DNA from: Actinomycetospora soli
GTDB taxonomy: Bacteria; Actinomycetota; Actinomycetes; Mycobacteriales; Pseudonocardiaceae
DNA: 64,000 bases
Direction: 5' to 3'
Assembly (NCBI RefSeq): GCF_021026295.1
Contig: NZ_JAJNDA010000006.1
Span: 305,440 to 369,439 of the forward strand
Shown here: positions 45,109 through 52,709 of the stretch, piece by piece
Layout: every line of letters begins with the position of its first letter
Position numbering within the stretch: the first letter of the stretch is position 1
Position numbers and translations under genes: made by a program
Notes under the pieces: model-generated
What the model saw: the letters and a program-made list of their open reading frames with translations, nothing else
Database searches by the model: none
Told to the model about the DNA's origin: nothing

Positions 45109-45708
45109 TCACCACTCCGGGGTCCCGGAACCCGCGGGGTCGACCAGCTCGACCAGCGACGCGACCTGCCGGGCGACCGGCAGCGTCGCCGCCGACACCC
45201 CGATCACCCGGCAGCCCGCCGTCGCGGCCGCGAGCACACCCGGTGCCGAGTCGTCGAGTGCCACGCACTCCCCCGGCAGCAGCCCGAGGCGCCGCGCCGC
45301 CGCCTCGTAGACGTCGGGCGCGGGCTTGGGCGCCATGCCCGCCTCGAGCCCGACGACGGCGACGAACGCGTCGCCCAGCCCGAGCGCGATGAGCTGCTCG
45401 CCGACGAGGTCGGTCGGGCTGTTCGACGCGACGGCCAGCGGGACCGCGAGCGAGCGCACCAGCGTGGCCGCCCCGGGCATCAGCCGGACCTGGTCGATCC
45501 GCGCGCGGTAGGCCTCCAGGATCTCCTCGCGCGTCACCTCCCGCCCGGCCCGCTCCCCGAGCCGCCCCAGCGTCGCGTCGGTGTCGAGGCCGTGCAGCGC
45601 GCGGTCGTCGTCCTCGGTCCACCCGGGCGCGACCGCGGCCGCGGCGGCCCGCCAGACCGGCGCGGTGTCGGCGAGCAGGCCGTCGAAGTCGAACAGGACG
45701 CCCCTCAC
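45109..45708 (-). CDS. HAD-superfamily phosphatase
   Basis: 199 residues from a GTG. HAD motifs: VLFDFDGLLADT (I), VASNSP (II), PKPAPDVYEAA (III) and ECVALDDSAPGVLAA (IV). It resembles beta-phosphoglucomutase/phosphoglycolate phosphatase subgroup members. The start overlaps the methyltransferase stop (GTGA). Substrate unknown. Confidence 0.87.
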   Translation of the reverse strand: MRGVLFDFDGLLADTAPVWRAAAAAVAPGWTEDDDRALHGLDTDATLGRLGERAGREVTREEILEAYRARIDQVRLMPGAATLVRSLAVPLAVASNSPTDLVGEQLIALGLGDAFVAVVGLEAGMAPKPAPDVYEAAARRLGLLPGECVALDDSAPGVLAAATAGCRVIGVSAATLPVARQVASLVELVDPAGSGTPEW

Positions 45709-46709
45709 GGGGCGACCACGATCAGCGCGATCAGCGAGTGGCCGACCCCGAGGCCGGGGGCCGCCCCGTGCTCGAGCGAGCAGAGGTCCGCCGCCAGCAC
45801 CCGCCGTCCGGACGACGTCCGCCCGAGGGCCGCCTCCTGCTCGACGGCGCGGTCGAGCCGCGCGTTCCACAGCGCGGCGAAGGCGGCGAAGAAGGTGAGG
45901 ACCTCGTCCGGGGCGGGGCCCGACGGCGGGTCGAGGCGGAGGTCGGTGAGGTCGACCGCCGTGTCGCCGTCGTAGAGGGCGTTGACGAGGCCGCGGTAGT
46001 CGGGCAGGCCCGGGCGGAAGGCGCCGGTGGAGGTATGGCGGCCGACGGTGACGGCGCGGTCGTGGAACTCCAGCGCGGCCAGCGGGACGTCGGCCTCGAG
46101 GACGGCCGCGTCGATCGACCACCGGCTGTGGGTGCTCATCGGCGCGGCGACCGGGTCGTCCCCCGCGCCCTGGAAGAAGGACATGCGGTAGTCCCAGCGC
46201 TCGTCGTCCCAGTGCGTCGGCCACTCCGGGGACCAGCGTCCGAGGGTGTCGACGACGACGGCGGTGGGCCGGTCCTGGCGTGCGGCGGCGCGGAGGAGGC
46301 GGACGAGGGTGGTGCGGAAGTCGTCGTGGTCCAGGTGCGACCAGGGGGCGCCGGCCGAGAGCCAGAGGTCGGGCGCGAGGTCGAGGTCGTCCCGGACGTC
46401 GGCCTGCACGAAGCGGACGCCCGCGCGGTCGGCGTGGGTGCTGCTCGCGGTCGTGACCATCTCCGGGTCGGGGTCGATGCCCGTGTAGTCGAGCGGGCGG
46501 TCGGTGGCGGCCTGCAGCAGCGCGAGGCCGTCGCCGGTGCCCGACCCGACGTCGACCACCCGCACCGGGTCGCCCTCGACGAACCCGAGGGCGCGGGCCA
46601 GGATGCGGTGGTTGACCGGCTCCTCCCAGAACCGCTTCACCGGGTCGCGGCGGCGCGGCGAGAGGTAGTGGGCGGACGCTCCCGCGTAGGAGGTGGTCAT
46701 GATCCACAT
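45705..46709 (-). CDS. SAM-dependent methyltransferase
   Basis: 334 residues from MWIMTTSYAGASAHYLSPRRRDP. Motif I is VRVVDVGSGTGDGLALL, then YTGIDPDPEM and ADVRDDLDLAPDLWLSAGAPW. A long C-terminal part (about 180-330) holds strands and helices outside the core. GGGGG lies 4 nt before the ATG at 46709; an in-frame ATG at 46700 is the alternative. The acceptor is unknown. It is divergent from the SRPBCC gene. Confidence 0.8.
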   Translation of the reverse strand: MWIMTTSYAGASAHYLSPRRRDPVKRFWEEPVNHRILARALGFVEGDPVRVVDVGSGTGDGLALLQAATDRPLDYTGIDPDPEMVTTASSTHADRAGVRFVQADVRDDLDLAPDLWLSAGAPWSHLDHDDFRTTLVRLLRAAARQDRPTAVVVDTLGRWSPEWPTHWDDERWDYRMSFFQGAGDDPVAAPMSTHSRWSIDAAVLEADVPLAALEFHDRAVTVGRHTSTGAFRPGLPDYRGLVNALYDGDTAVDLTDLRLDPPSGPAPDEVLTFFAAFAALWNARLDRAVEQEAALGRTSSGRRVLAADLCSLEHGAAPGLGVGHSLIALIVVAP

Positions 46710-46742
46710 GGTGCCCCCGATCGACGCGACAAGGATGTCTCC

Positions 46743-47201
46743 GTGACCGACGACCCGTACGCCTTCGCCGACTCGACCTGGATCGACGCGAGCCCGCACC
46801 ACGTCTACGACGTGGTCTCGGACGTGACCCGCCACGGCGAGTGGAGCGAGTTCACCCGCTCGTGCGAGTGGGAGGACGCTGCCGGGCCCGTGGTCGGGGC
46901 GCACTTCACCGGCCACAACTCGCGTCCGGGGCGCGACTGGTCGACCCGCAGCGAGGTCATCGCGGCCACCCCGGGTGAGGAGTTCGCCTGGGAGGTCCGC
47001 GACGGCTTCGTCCGGTGGGGCTTCACGATGGCGTCCGAGCGGGGCGGCACGCGCCTGACCGAGAGCTGGGAGTTCCGGCCGGCGGGCCGGGCCTGGGTAC
47101 GGGAGACCTTCGGCGAGGACGGGATCACGCTGCGCGTGAACGACGCGCGCACGTCGATCCCGGCGACCCTCGAGCGGATCAGGAAGGTCATCGAGGGCTG
47201 A
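46743..47201 (+). CDS. SRPBCC (START/Bet v1-like) family protein
   Basis: 152 residues from a GTG (VTDDPYAFADSTWIDASPHHVYDVVSDVTRHGEWSEF). The polyketide-cyclase-like lipid or ligand pocket fold is clear: SPHHVYDVVSDVTRHGEWS, GPVVGAHFTGHN and RLTESWEFRP. Ligand unknown. It ends 14 nt inside the convergent VOC gene. Confidence 0.82.
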   Translation: MTDDPYAFADSTWIDASPHHVYDVVSDVTRHGEWSEFTRSCEWEDAAGPVVGAHFTGHNSRPGRDWSTRSEVIAATPGEEFAWEVRDGFVRWGFTMASERGGTRLTESWEFRPAGRAWVRETFGEDGITLRVNDARTSIPATLERIRKVIEG

Positions 47202-47526
47202 TCCGACCGCCGACGCCGAACTCGTTGCCGTCCGGGTCGCGGAAGATCGCCTTGCGGACGCCGTTCTCGTAGGTCTCGACCGTGGTCGGGGCCGTCCCGG
47301 CCGTCGTCAGGAACGCGTCGAGGTCGTCGAGGAAGACCGTCGCGTGCGAGTGCCCGGCCCGGTCCGGCGCGCGCTCGACGTAGACGAACCGGTCCTCGGC
47401 GATCTCCCAGACCGCCTCCTCGTCGTTCGGGCGCATCACCGGGTCCGCCCCGAGCAGGCGCGAGTACCAGGCGACCGCGGCGTCGAGGTCGGAGACCCAG
47501 AAGCCGGCGAAGAGAGCGGGCGGCAC
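47188..47526 (-). CDS. VOC/glyoxalase-like protein
   Basis: 112 residues from a GTG. Two beta-alpha-beta-beta-beta modules: FAGFWVSDLDAAVAWYSRLLGADP at the start and AIFRDPDGNEFGVG at the end. It could be an isomerase, a dioxygenase-like enzyme or a resistance protein; the sequence does not decide. Confidence 0.82.
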   Translation of the reverse strand: MPPALFAGFWVSDLDAAVAWYSRLLGADPVMRPNDEEAVWEIAEDRFVYVERAPDRAGHSHATVFLDDLDAFLTTAGTAPTTVETYENGVRKAIFRDPDGNEFGVGGRISPR

Positions 47527-47551
47527 GCCGCCATCCTGCCCCGACCCGGCG

Positions 47552-48244
47552 TCAGGAGGGCTCCAGATCCAGTCCCTTGACGAGCCACGCCGTCGCGAAC
47601 GCGAACACCGCGACCGACTCGAGCCAGAGCAGGAAGCGGATGGCGTCGCGGGTCGCGTCGTCCAGCACGAACCCGCCGACCAGGGCGACGACCAGCGCCA
47701 CCACGATGATCACGCCGCACACCCGGAACAGCACGCGGCGCCCGCGGGGGACGGTGTTGGCCGCGGCGCCCGGGTCGCGCGGGAACAGGAACAGACAGAA
47801 GACGGCCATGCCGACGAAGAAGACGGCGGCGGCCGTGAGGTGCAGGCCGCCGACGAGGCGCTGGAGCGTCGTGGGGTCGACCGGGGTGGTCGGGCACAGC
47901 CCGACGACCGCCGCCGCCACCCCGGCGACGATGCCGACCCGGCGTTCCCACACCCCGTAGCGGTAGGTCACGAGGAACACCGCGAAGGCGATCTGGGCGC
48001 CGACGAAGATGTTCGCCGAGTAGGTGAAGTAGTACGCGCTGATCGAGCTCTGGACCGAGTCCCGGAACGCCGGCGCCACGCGCGTGCCGTTCGCCGCGTC
48101 GACGACGAGCGCCCACGTCCAGTTGAAGAGCACGACCAGCACCGGCAGGGCGAACCCGACCGTGCCGACGAGCCGCCGTTGCAGCAGGTGCGAGCGGATG
48201 AACCAGCGGTCCTCGAGCCAGTCCGACACCGCGAAACCCGCCAC
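47552..48244 (-). CDS. Six-helix membrane protein, unknown
   Basis: 230 residues from a GTG, with about six helices (VGTVGFALPVLVVLFNWTWALV, ISAYYFTYSANIFVGAQIAFAVFLV and others). Its layout resembles the DUF998-type integral membrane proteins, without certainty. It lies between the VOC gene and the oxygenase on the same strand. Confidence 0.62.
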   Translation of the reverse strand: MAGFAVSDWLEDRWFIRSHLLQRRLVGTVGFALPVLVVLFNWTWALVVDAANGTRVAPAFRDSVQSSISAYYFTYSANIFVGAQIAFAVFLVTYRYGVWERRVGIVAGVAAAVVGLCPTTPVDPTTLQRLVGGLHLTAAAVFFVGMAVFCLFLFPRDPGAAANTVPRGRRVLFRVCGVIIVVALVVALVGGFVLDDATRDAIRFLLWLESVAVFAFATAWLVKGLDLEPS

Positions 48245-48250
48245 GGACGA

Positions 48251-49255
48251 TCATCGTGCCAGGGCGGCCACCAGATCGGGGTGATGGGCGGCCGCGACGT
48301 CGGGGTGGGCCCGCAGACGCGCCTTCAGCAGGTTGTCGCCGAAGGTGCCGGAGATGACGTTGTCGGGGTCGGCCGTGACGCCCCGGGCGCGCGCCGCGAG
48401 CTCCGGCGGCAGCTCGACGCGCGGCACCGTGGAGTCCAGCGCGGGGTTGAAGAAGAACGGGATCGACAGCCGCGTCTCGCCCGGCGGCGGGGACTCCACG
48501 CGGTGCACGGTCGCCTTGAGGTAGCCGTCGGTGGCGAACTCCAGCAGCTCGCCGATGTTGACGACGAACGCGCCGGGCACGGCGGGCGCGTCGACCCACG
48601 CCCCGTCGCGCTCCACCTGCAGGCCACCCTTGCCCGGCTCGATCATGAGGAGCGTGAGCACGCCCGGGTCCTGGTGGGCGCCGACGCCCTGGCCCCGCTC
48701 CTCCCGGCCCGGGTAGCGGATCAGCTTGATCAGGGTCGACGGGCGGTCGCCGAACAGACCGTCGAACCGGTCGGCCGGGCCGCCGAGCGAGAGCGCCCAG
48801 GCCGCCATCAGCCGCTGCGCGACGACGGTGCAGCGCCGCTCCCAGTCGGTGAACACCTCCCGGAGCTCGGGCTGGGCCTCCGGCCACAGGTTGGGGCCCT
48901 CGAGGCGCATGTAGGCGGGCGCGTCGGGGTCGTCCCAGGTCGACCGCTCGGCGCCGAGGTCGATCTGCTCGCGCCAGTCGACCTGCCCGCGGGTCAGCTC
49001 GCCGCCGGTGCGCGTGTAGCCGCGGAAGTGCGGGCTGCGCAGCATCTCGACGGACCGCTTGGCCTCGTCGGGCAGTGCGAAGAACCGCTCCGCGGCGGCG
49101 AAGGCGCCGGCGACGACGTCGTCGGGGATGCCGTGGCCGGTGAGGTAGCAGAACCCGACGTCGTGGGTCGCCTCGCGCAGGTCGGTGCGGAAGGCCTCCG
49201 CCGCGGGGCCGCCCCGGTCGAGCTGCGCCAGGTCGAGGATCGGCAACGCGCTCAT
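48251..49255 (-). CDS. 2-oxoglutarate/Fe(II) oxygenase, isopenicillin N synthase-like
   Basis: 334 residues from MSALPILDLAQLDRG. The N-terminal DIOX region (GFCYLTGHGIPDDVV) and the Fe(II) site HxD...H (GAHQDPG and TVHRVES) plus the 2-oxoglutarate Arg (TRLSIPFFF) are present. It matches the IPNS/ACC-oxidase-like family of bacterial hydroxylases; substrate unknown. A GATACT box lies 7 nt before the ATG. Confidence 0.9.
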   Translation of the reverse strand: MSALPILDLAQLDRGGPAAEAFRTDLREATHDVGFCYLTGHGIPDDVVAGAFAAAERFFALPDEAKRSVEMLRSPHFRGYTRTGGELTRGQVDWREQIDLGAERSTWDDPDAPAYMRLEGPNLWPEAQPELREVFTDWERRCTVVAQRLMAAWALSLGGPADRFDGLFGDRPSTLIKLIRYPGREERGQGVGAHQDPGVLTLLMIEPGKGGLQVERDGAWVDAPAVPGAFVVNIGELLEFATDGYLKATVHRVESPPPGETRLSIPFFFNPALDSTVPRVELPPELAARARGVTADPDNVISGTFGDNLLKARLRAHPDVAAAHHPDLVAALAR

Positions 49256-49304
49256 GGCCGACAGTATCCGTGACCGGGAGGAGGGCGTCTGCTCCACTGG
49301 GCCC

Positions 49305-50201
49305 GTGACCGACCACGCGGGTGCCGCGCACCCCTTCCTGCGCGGGCCCGACGTCGCCGACCGCGTCGCGCGGCTGCTGCAGGGCATCTCCTCGCGCGCC
49401 TCGGAGATCGAGGCGGACATCGCGTGGGCCACGCAGACCGCGGGCGACGAGGACACCGCGCGCCGTCTCGGTGCGCTGCTCGCGCGCTGGTCGGCGACCG
49501 TCGGGGCCTACGAGCAGGCGAGCATGAGCCTGCAGCTGTGGGCCTCGGCCAGCGCTCCCGGTCCGGACGCGGCCGGCTCCCGGGTGCCCGACGACACGGC
49601 GCGCACCGCGCTGGCCGCCGTCGAGCGGCTCGAGGCGACGACGCTGACGCCGCGCGTGGTCGGGATGCGCGAGGACGCGGTGGCGGCCGCACCCCTGCTC
49701 GACGCCTCGACCGGGACGGCCGGGCCGCGGACGGTCGCGCTCGGGCCGGGCGACCGCGTCTTCACCCTCCGCGCCGCGGGCCCCTACCCCGGGCACGTCC
49801 AGGACGACGTCCACCGGCTCGCCGACGAGCTCGTCTCCCAGTCGCGCGGGGCGCTGAGCCTCGGCCTTCCCGACGGCGGGTCGGTGCCGGTCACGGTGTC
49901 CGTGCGTCCCGGAGCGCCCGCCGACGAGCTCGATCCCGTCGCCGACCACGTCGTCGAGGGCAGCATCACCGCCCCCGAGGGCCTGCTCGTCCTCGAACGT
50001 GTCGGGGCGCCGGCCCTGCGGGTGCAGGTGCCGATCGGGGTCTGGCGCGTGCGGGCAGCGATCGCGCGCACCGACGACGCGACGTCCTGGGACCTCGTCC
50101 TGTGGCGCGGCCGGAGCCTGCCCGACGCCGTGGTGCTGCGGCAGGCGTCGGGCGCAGGGGTCCGGGAGACCGCTCAGGCCACGATGAGGACCAGCCCGTA
50201 G
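49305..50201 (+). CDS. Hypothetical protein, unknown
   Basis: 298 residues from a GTG (VTDHAGAAHPFLRGPDVADRV); an upstream ATG at 49254 in the same frame would overlap the start of the divergent gene. An N-terminal helical region (about 15-120) is followed by a beta-rich part (VTVSVRPGAPADELD, LRVQVPIGVWRVRAAIAR). No membrane segment or signal. I recognise no family. Confidence 0.55.
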   Translation: MTDHAGAAHPFLRGPDVADRVARLLQGISSRASEIEADIAWATQTAGDEDTARRLGALLARWSATVGAYEQASMSLQLWASASAPGPDAAGSRVPDDTARTALAAVERLEATTLTPRVVGMREDAVAAAPLLDASTGTAGPRTVALGPGDRVFTLRAAGPYPGHVQDDVHRLADELVSQSRGALSLGLPDGGSVPVTVSVRPGAPADELDPVADHVVEGSITAPEGLLVLERVGAPALRVQVPIGVWRVRAAIARTDDATSWDLVLWRGRSLPDAVVLRQASGAGVRETAQATMRTSP

Positions 50202-50404
50202 AGCACGATCAGCGCCGCGACGCCGAGGCAGATCACCCCGACCGCGGTCCCGGCCGCCGGCGACAGGGCGGGCGCCGGGCCGTCGGCGCGCGGCGCCCGG
50301 GCGGCGAGCCCGACGATGCCGAACGAGACCAGCGCCGTCACGGCGATCGCGGCCGCGAACGACACCACGGCCACGAGCCCGAGGGACCCCCACGCGATCG
50401 TCAT
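50174..50404 (-). CDS. Small two-helix membrane protein coupled to PiT
   Basis: 76 residues with two helices (GLVAVVSFAAAIAVTALVSFGIVGLAA and AVGVICLGVAALIVLYGLVLIV). It starts in the ATGA overlap with the phosphate transporter stop, so it is co-translated with it and may be an accessory subunit. That role is inferred. Confidence 0.68.
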   Translation of the reverse strand: MTIAWGSLGLVAVVSFAAAIAVTALVSFGIVGLAARAPRADGPAPALSPAAGTAVGVICLGVAALIVLYGLVLIVA

Positions 50405-51543
50405 GCCTGCGCCACCTCACGCTGCTCGCCCGGGGCCGCCGGCGCCGGGACGTCGTTGACGTTGTCCGCCGTCACCGGCGTGCGGCGCGACGCCGCGTAG
50501 ATGCCGATCGCCACGGCGATCGCGACGACCGCCACGAGGACCGTCCCGACGACGCCCTGGGACGCCGCGAACGCCGCCACCGCCCCGACCAGCGCCGCGG
50601 CGGGCAGCGTCAGGATCCAGGCGACCGCCATCTGGCCGGCGACGCCCCACTGCACGCCGGCGATGCGGCGTCCCGCGCCCGCGCCGAAGATCGCGCCCGT
50701 GGCGACCTGCGTCGTCGAGAGCGCGAAGCCGAGGTGGGCCGAGGCGAGGATGACCGCGGTCGTCGAGGTCTCGGCGGCGAAGCCCTGCGGTGTCCGGATG
50801 TCCGACACCCGCGTGCCGAGCGTGCGGATGATGCGCCAGCCGCCGAGATAGGTTCCCAGGCCGATCGCCAGACCGGCCGAGAGGATGACCCAGAGCGGCG
50901 GGCCGGAGTTCGGCGCGAGCACGCCGGCCGCGATGAGGGTCAGCGTGATGACGCCCATCGTCTTCTGGGCGTCGCTGGTGCCGTGCGCGAGCGCGACGAG
51001 CGACGCCGACACGATCTGGCCGCCCCGGAAGCCCTTCGTCACGGCCTCCTCGTCGGCCCGCTGCGTGCTCCGGTAGGCGATGACCGTGCCGACCAGGGCG
51101 ATGACGCCCGCGAGCACCGGGGAGATCACCGCCGGCAGGAGGATCTTCGAGAGCAGCGTCGAGAAGTGGACCGCCCCGGTGCCCGCCGCCACGAGCACGG
51201 CGCCGATGAGGCCGCCGAACAGCGCGTGCGAGGAGCTCGACGGCAGCCCGAGCAGCCACGTGAGCAGGTTCCACAGGATGGCGCCGACGAGGCCGGCGAA
51301 GATGACGTACGGGTTGATCTTCGTCTCGTCGACGAGCCCGCTGGAGATCGTCCTCGCGACCTCCACCGACAGGAACGCGCCGACGACGTTCAGCACGCCC
51401 GCGATGAGCACCGCGACCTTGGGCCGCAGGGCCCCGGTCGCGATCGAGGTCGCCATGGCGTTCGCGGTGTCGTGGAAGCCGTTGGTGAAGTCGAACGCCA
51501 ACGCCGTCACCACGACGACGACGACGATCAGGGACCACTGCAT
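50401..51543 (-). CDS. pit: PiT-family inorganic phosphate transporter
   Basis: 380 residues with about ten helices. The duplicated PiT signature is seen in FDFTNGFHDTANAMATSIATGAL and in VALAHGTSDAQKTMGVITL. It carries phosphate (as metal-phosphate) with protons. A TAGCGT box 7 nt before the ATG marks a leaderless promoter, and a four-unit PHO box lies just upstream of its -35 position, so PhoP control is likely. Confidence 0.93.
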   Translation of the reverse strand: MQWSLIVVVVVVTALAFDFTNGFHDTANAMATSIATGALRPKVAVLIAGVLNVVGAFLSVEVARTISSGLVDETKINPYVIFAGLVGAILWNLLTWLLGLPSSSSHALFGGLIGAVLVAAGTGAVHFSTLLSKILLPAVISPVLAGVIALVGTVIAYRSTQRADEEAVTKGFRGGQIVSASLVALAHGTSDAQKTMGVITLTLIAAGVLAPNSGPPLWVILSAGLAIGLGTYLGGWRIIRTLGTRVSDIRTPQGFAAETSTTAVILASAHLGFALSTTQVATGAIFGAGAGRRIAGVQWGVAGQMAVAWILTLPAAALVGAVAAFAASQGVVGTVLVAVVAIAVAIGIYAASRRTPVTADNVNDVPAPAAPGEQREVAQA

Positions 51544-51550
51544 GCCATCG

Positions 51551-51556
51551 ACGCTA
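51551..51556 (-). promoter_or_regulatory. -10 box of leaderless pit promoter
   Basis: TAGCGT on the minus strand, 7 nt before the ATG at 51543. Confidence 0.55.
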
Positions 51557-51584
51557 GGCAGCGTCGGCCGCCCGGTGCCGCACA

Positions 51585-51628
51585 CGAGGTTGAACGGCGG
51601 ATGAACAACGATCATCCGCCCCGTGAAC
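51585..51628 (-). promoter_or_regulatory. Candidate PHO box (PhoP site) upstream of pit
   Basis: On the minus strand four 11-nt units in phase: GTTCACGGGGC, GGATGATCGTT (weak), GTTCATCCGCC and GTTCAACCTCG. Three carry the GTTCA core of the Streptomyces PHO-box direct repeat. The array ends 29-34 nt upstream of the -10 box, next to the expected -35 site. Confidence 0.65.
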
Positions 51629-51655
51629 GCCGCCGGAAACCTCCCGGTTCGTGCC

Positions 51656-51943
51656 TCAGCGACCGTTTCCGGTGCCGCTGCCGGCCGAGCGTCCCGGGGC
51701 CGCGGGCTGGTGACCGGGGGTCGGGGAGCCCGACGAGGGGGCGACCTTCTCCTTCGCGACGTTGACCGCCGCGTGCACGGCCTCCCCCGCCTTCGCCTGC
51801 GCGACCCCGGCCGCCGCCTGCACCTGGGGGTTGTCGGCGACCCGGCGGTAGGCGCGCGAGAGCTGCTCGTAGCGCTCCCGCCCCGCACGGGTTCCCAGCA
51901 CGTAGCCCACGCCCACACCCAGCGCGAACGGCAGCAACTTCAT
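51656..51943 (-). CDS. YtxH-like small membrane protein
   Basis: 95 residues from MKLLPFALGVGVGYVLGTRAGRERYEQL, the hallmark of YtxH-type proteins: one N-terminal helix with glycine pairs and a TRAGRERY turn, followed by an amphipathic helix and a disordered tail. GGAGG precedes the ATG at 51943. Function unknown; some family members are stress-linked. Confidence 0.75.
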   Translation of the reverse strand: MKLLPFALGVGVGYVLGTRAGRERYEQLSRAYRRVADNPQVQAAAGVAQAKAGEAVHAAVNVAKEKVAPSSGSPTPGHQPAAPGRSAGSGTGNGR

Positions 51944-52055
51944 GTCCGGATCCTCCCGACGACGGCGTTGACCCATCCTGCCTGACGGCCCCGGATCCCC
52001 GTCAGGTACGGTCTACGACGAGAGCGGAACGGACGCCGAGCCGGGCCGCAGACGG

Positions 52056-52128
52056 TCCTCCTTAGCTCAATCGGCAGAGCATGCGACTGTTAATCGCAGG
52101 GTTACTGGTTCGAGTCCAGTAGGAGGAG
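52056..52128 (+). tRNA. tRNA-Asn (GTT)
   Basis: Acceptor TCCTCCT/AGGAGGA, D-arm GCTCAATCGGCAGAGC, anticodon stem-loop GCGACTGTTAATCGC with GTT, T-arm with GGTTCGAGTCC, discriminator G. CCA is not fully encoded. Confidence 0.95.
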
Positions 52129-52196
52129 CACTTCCCCCGGTCAGGGCCTTCACGGCCCGGCCAGGATCACGCGGCGGACGGTCGGCGCGAGGCCGC

Positions 52197-52709
52197 TCAG
52201 GCCCGGCCGAGCTTCTCCGCGATCCCCTCCGCGAGGGTGCGGACCTCGTCCGCGTCGGTGCCGGGATCGGGGCGCACGTGCACCTCGATCCCCTCGGGCG
52301 TGCGGCGCTGGACGAACCAGGCGCCGCCGCTGGGGAGGTCGTGGTGCTGGCGGGTGGTGATGACGCCCGTGACCCGCCGGTGCACGGTCTCGGGCAGGCG
52401 CCCCGGGTCGGGCAGCGCCAGGCGCACGGGGGCGGCGTCGGCGAGGACGACCACGGAACCGTGTCGCCCCGACACGGTCGCCTCGACGACCGAGAGCGCC
52501 CCGTTGGCCCACGTCGCCTTCGAGATCAGGTGCCAGGGGACGCGGCGGCCGCCGAACCACAGGCCCAGGTCGGTCGCGAGCACGACGTCCCCCGCGCGGG
52601 TGCGGGCGTCCGCGAGCACCCGCTCCTCGTCCTCGAGCGTGCCGGTGAAGCCGTCGGGAATGATCTCGCGGCCCAGCAGGACCGAGGCCAGGCGTTCGCG
52701 CAACCTCAC
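52197..52709 (-). CDS. Conserved hypothetical downstream of dnaG
   Basis: 170 residues from a GTG overlapping the dnaG stop (GTGA, 52706-52709); a GTG at 52718 is possible. Mixed alpha/beta protein with strands such as RVLADARTRAGDVVLATDLGLWFGGRRVPWHLISKATW. No motif identified. Coupling suggests co-expression with the primase. Confidence 0.68.
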   Translation of the reverse strand: MRLRERLASVLLGREIIPDGFTGTLEDEERVLADARTRAGDVVLATDLGLWFGGRRVPWHLISKATWANGALSVVEATVSGRHGSVVVLADAAPVRLALPDPGRLPETVHRRVTGVITTRQHHDLPSGGAWFVQRRTPEGIEVHVRPDPGTDADEVRTLAEGIAEKLGRA

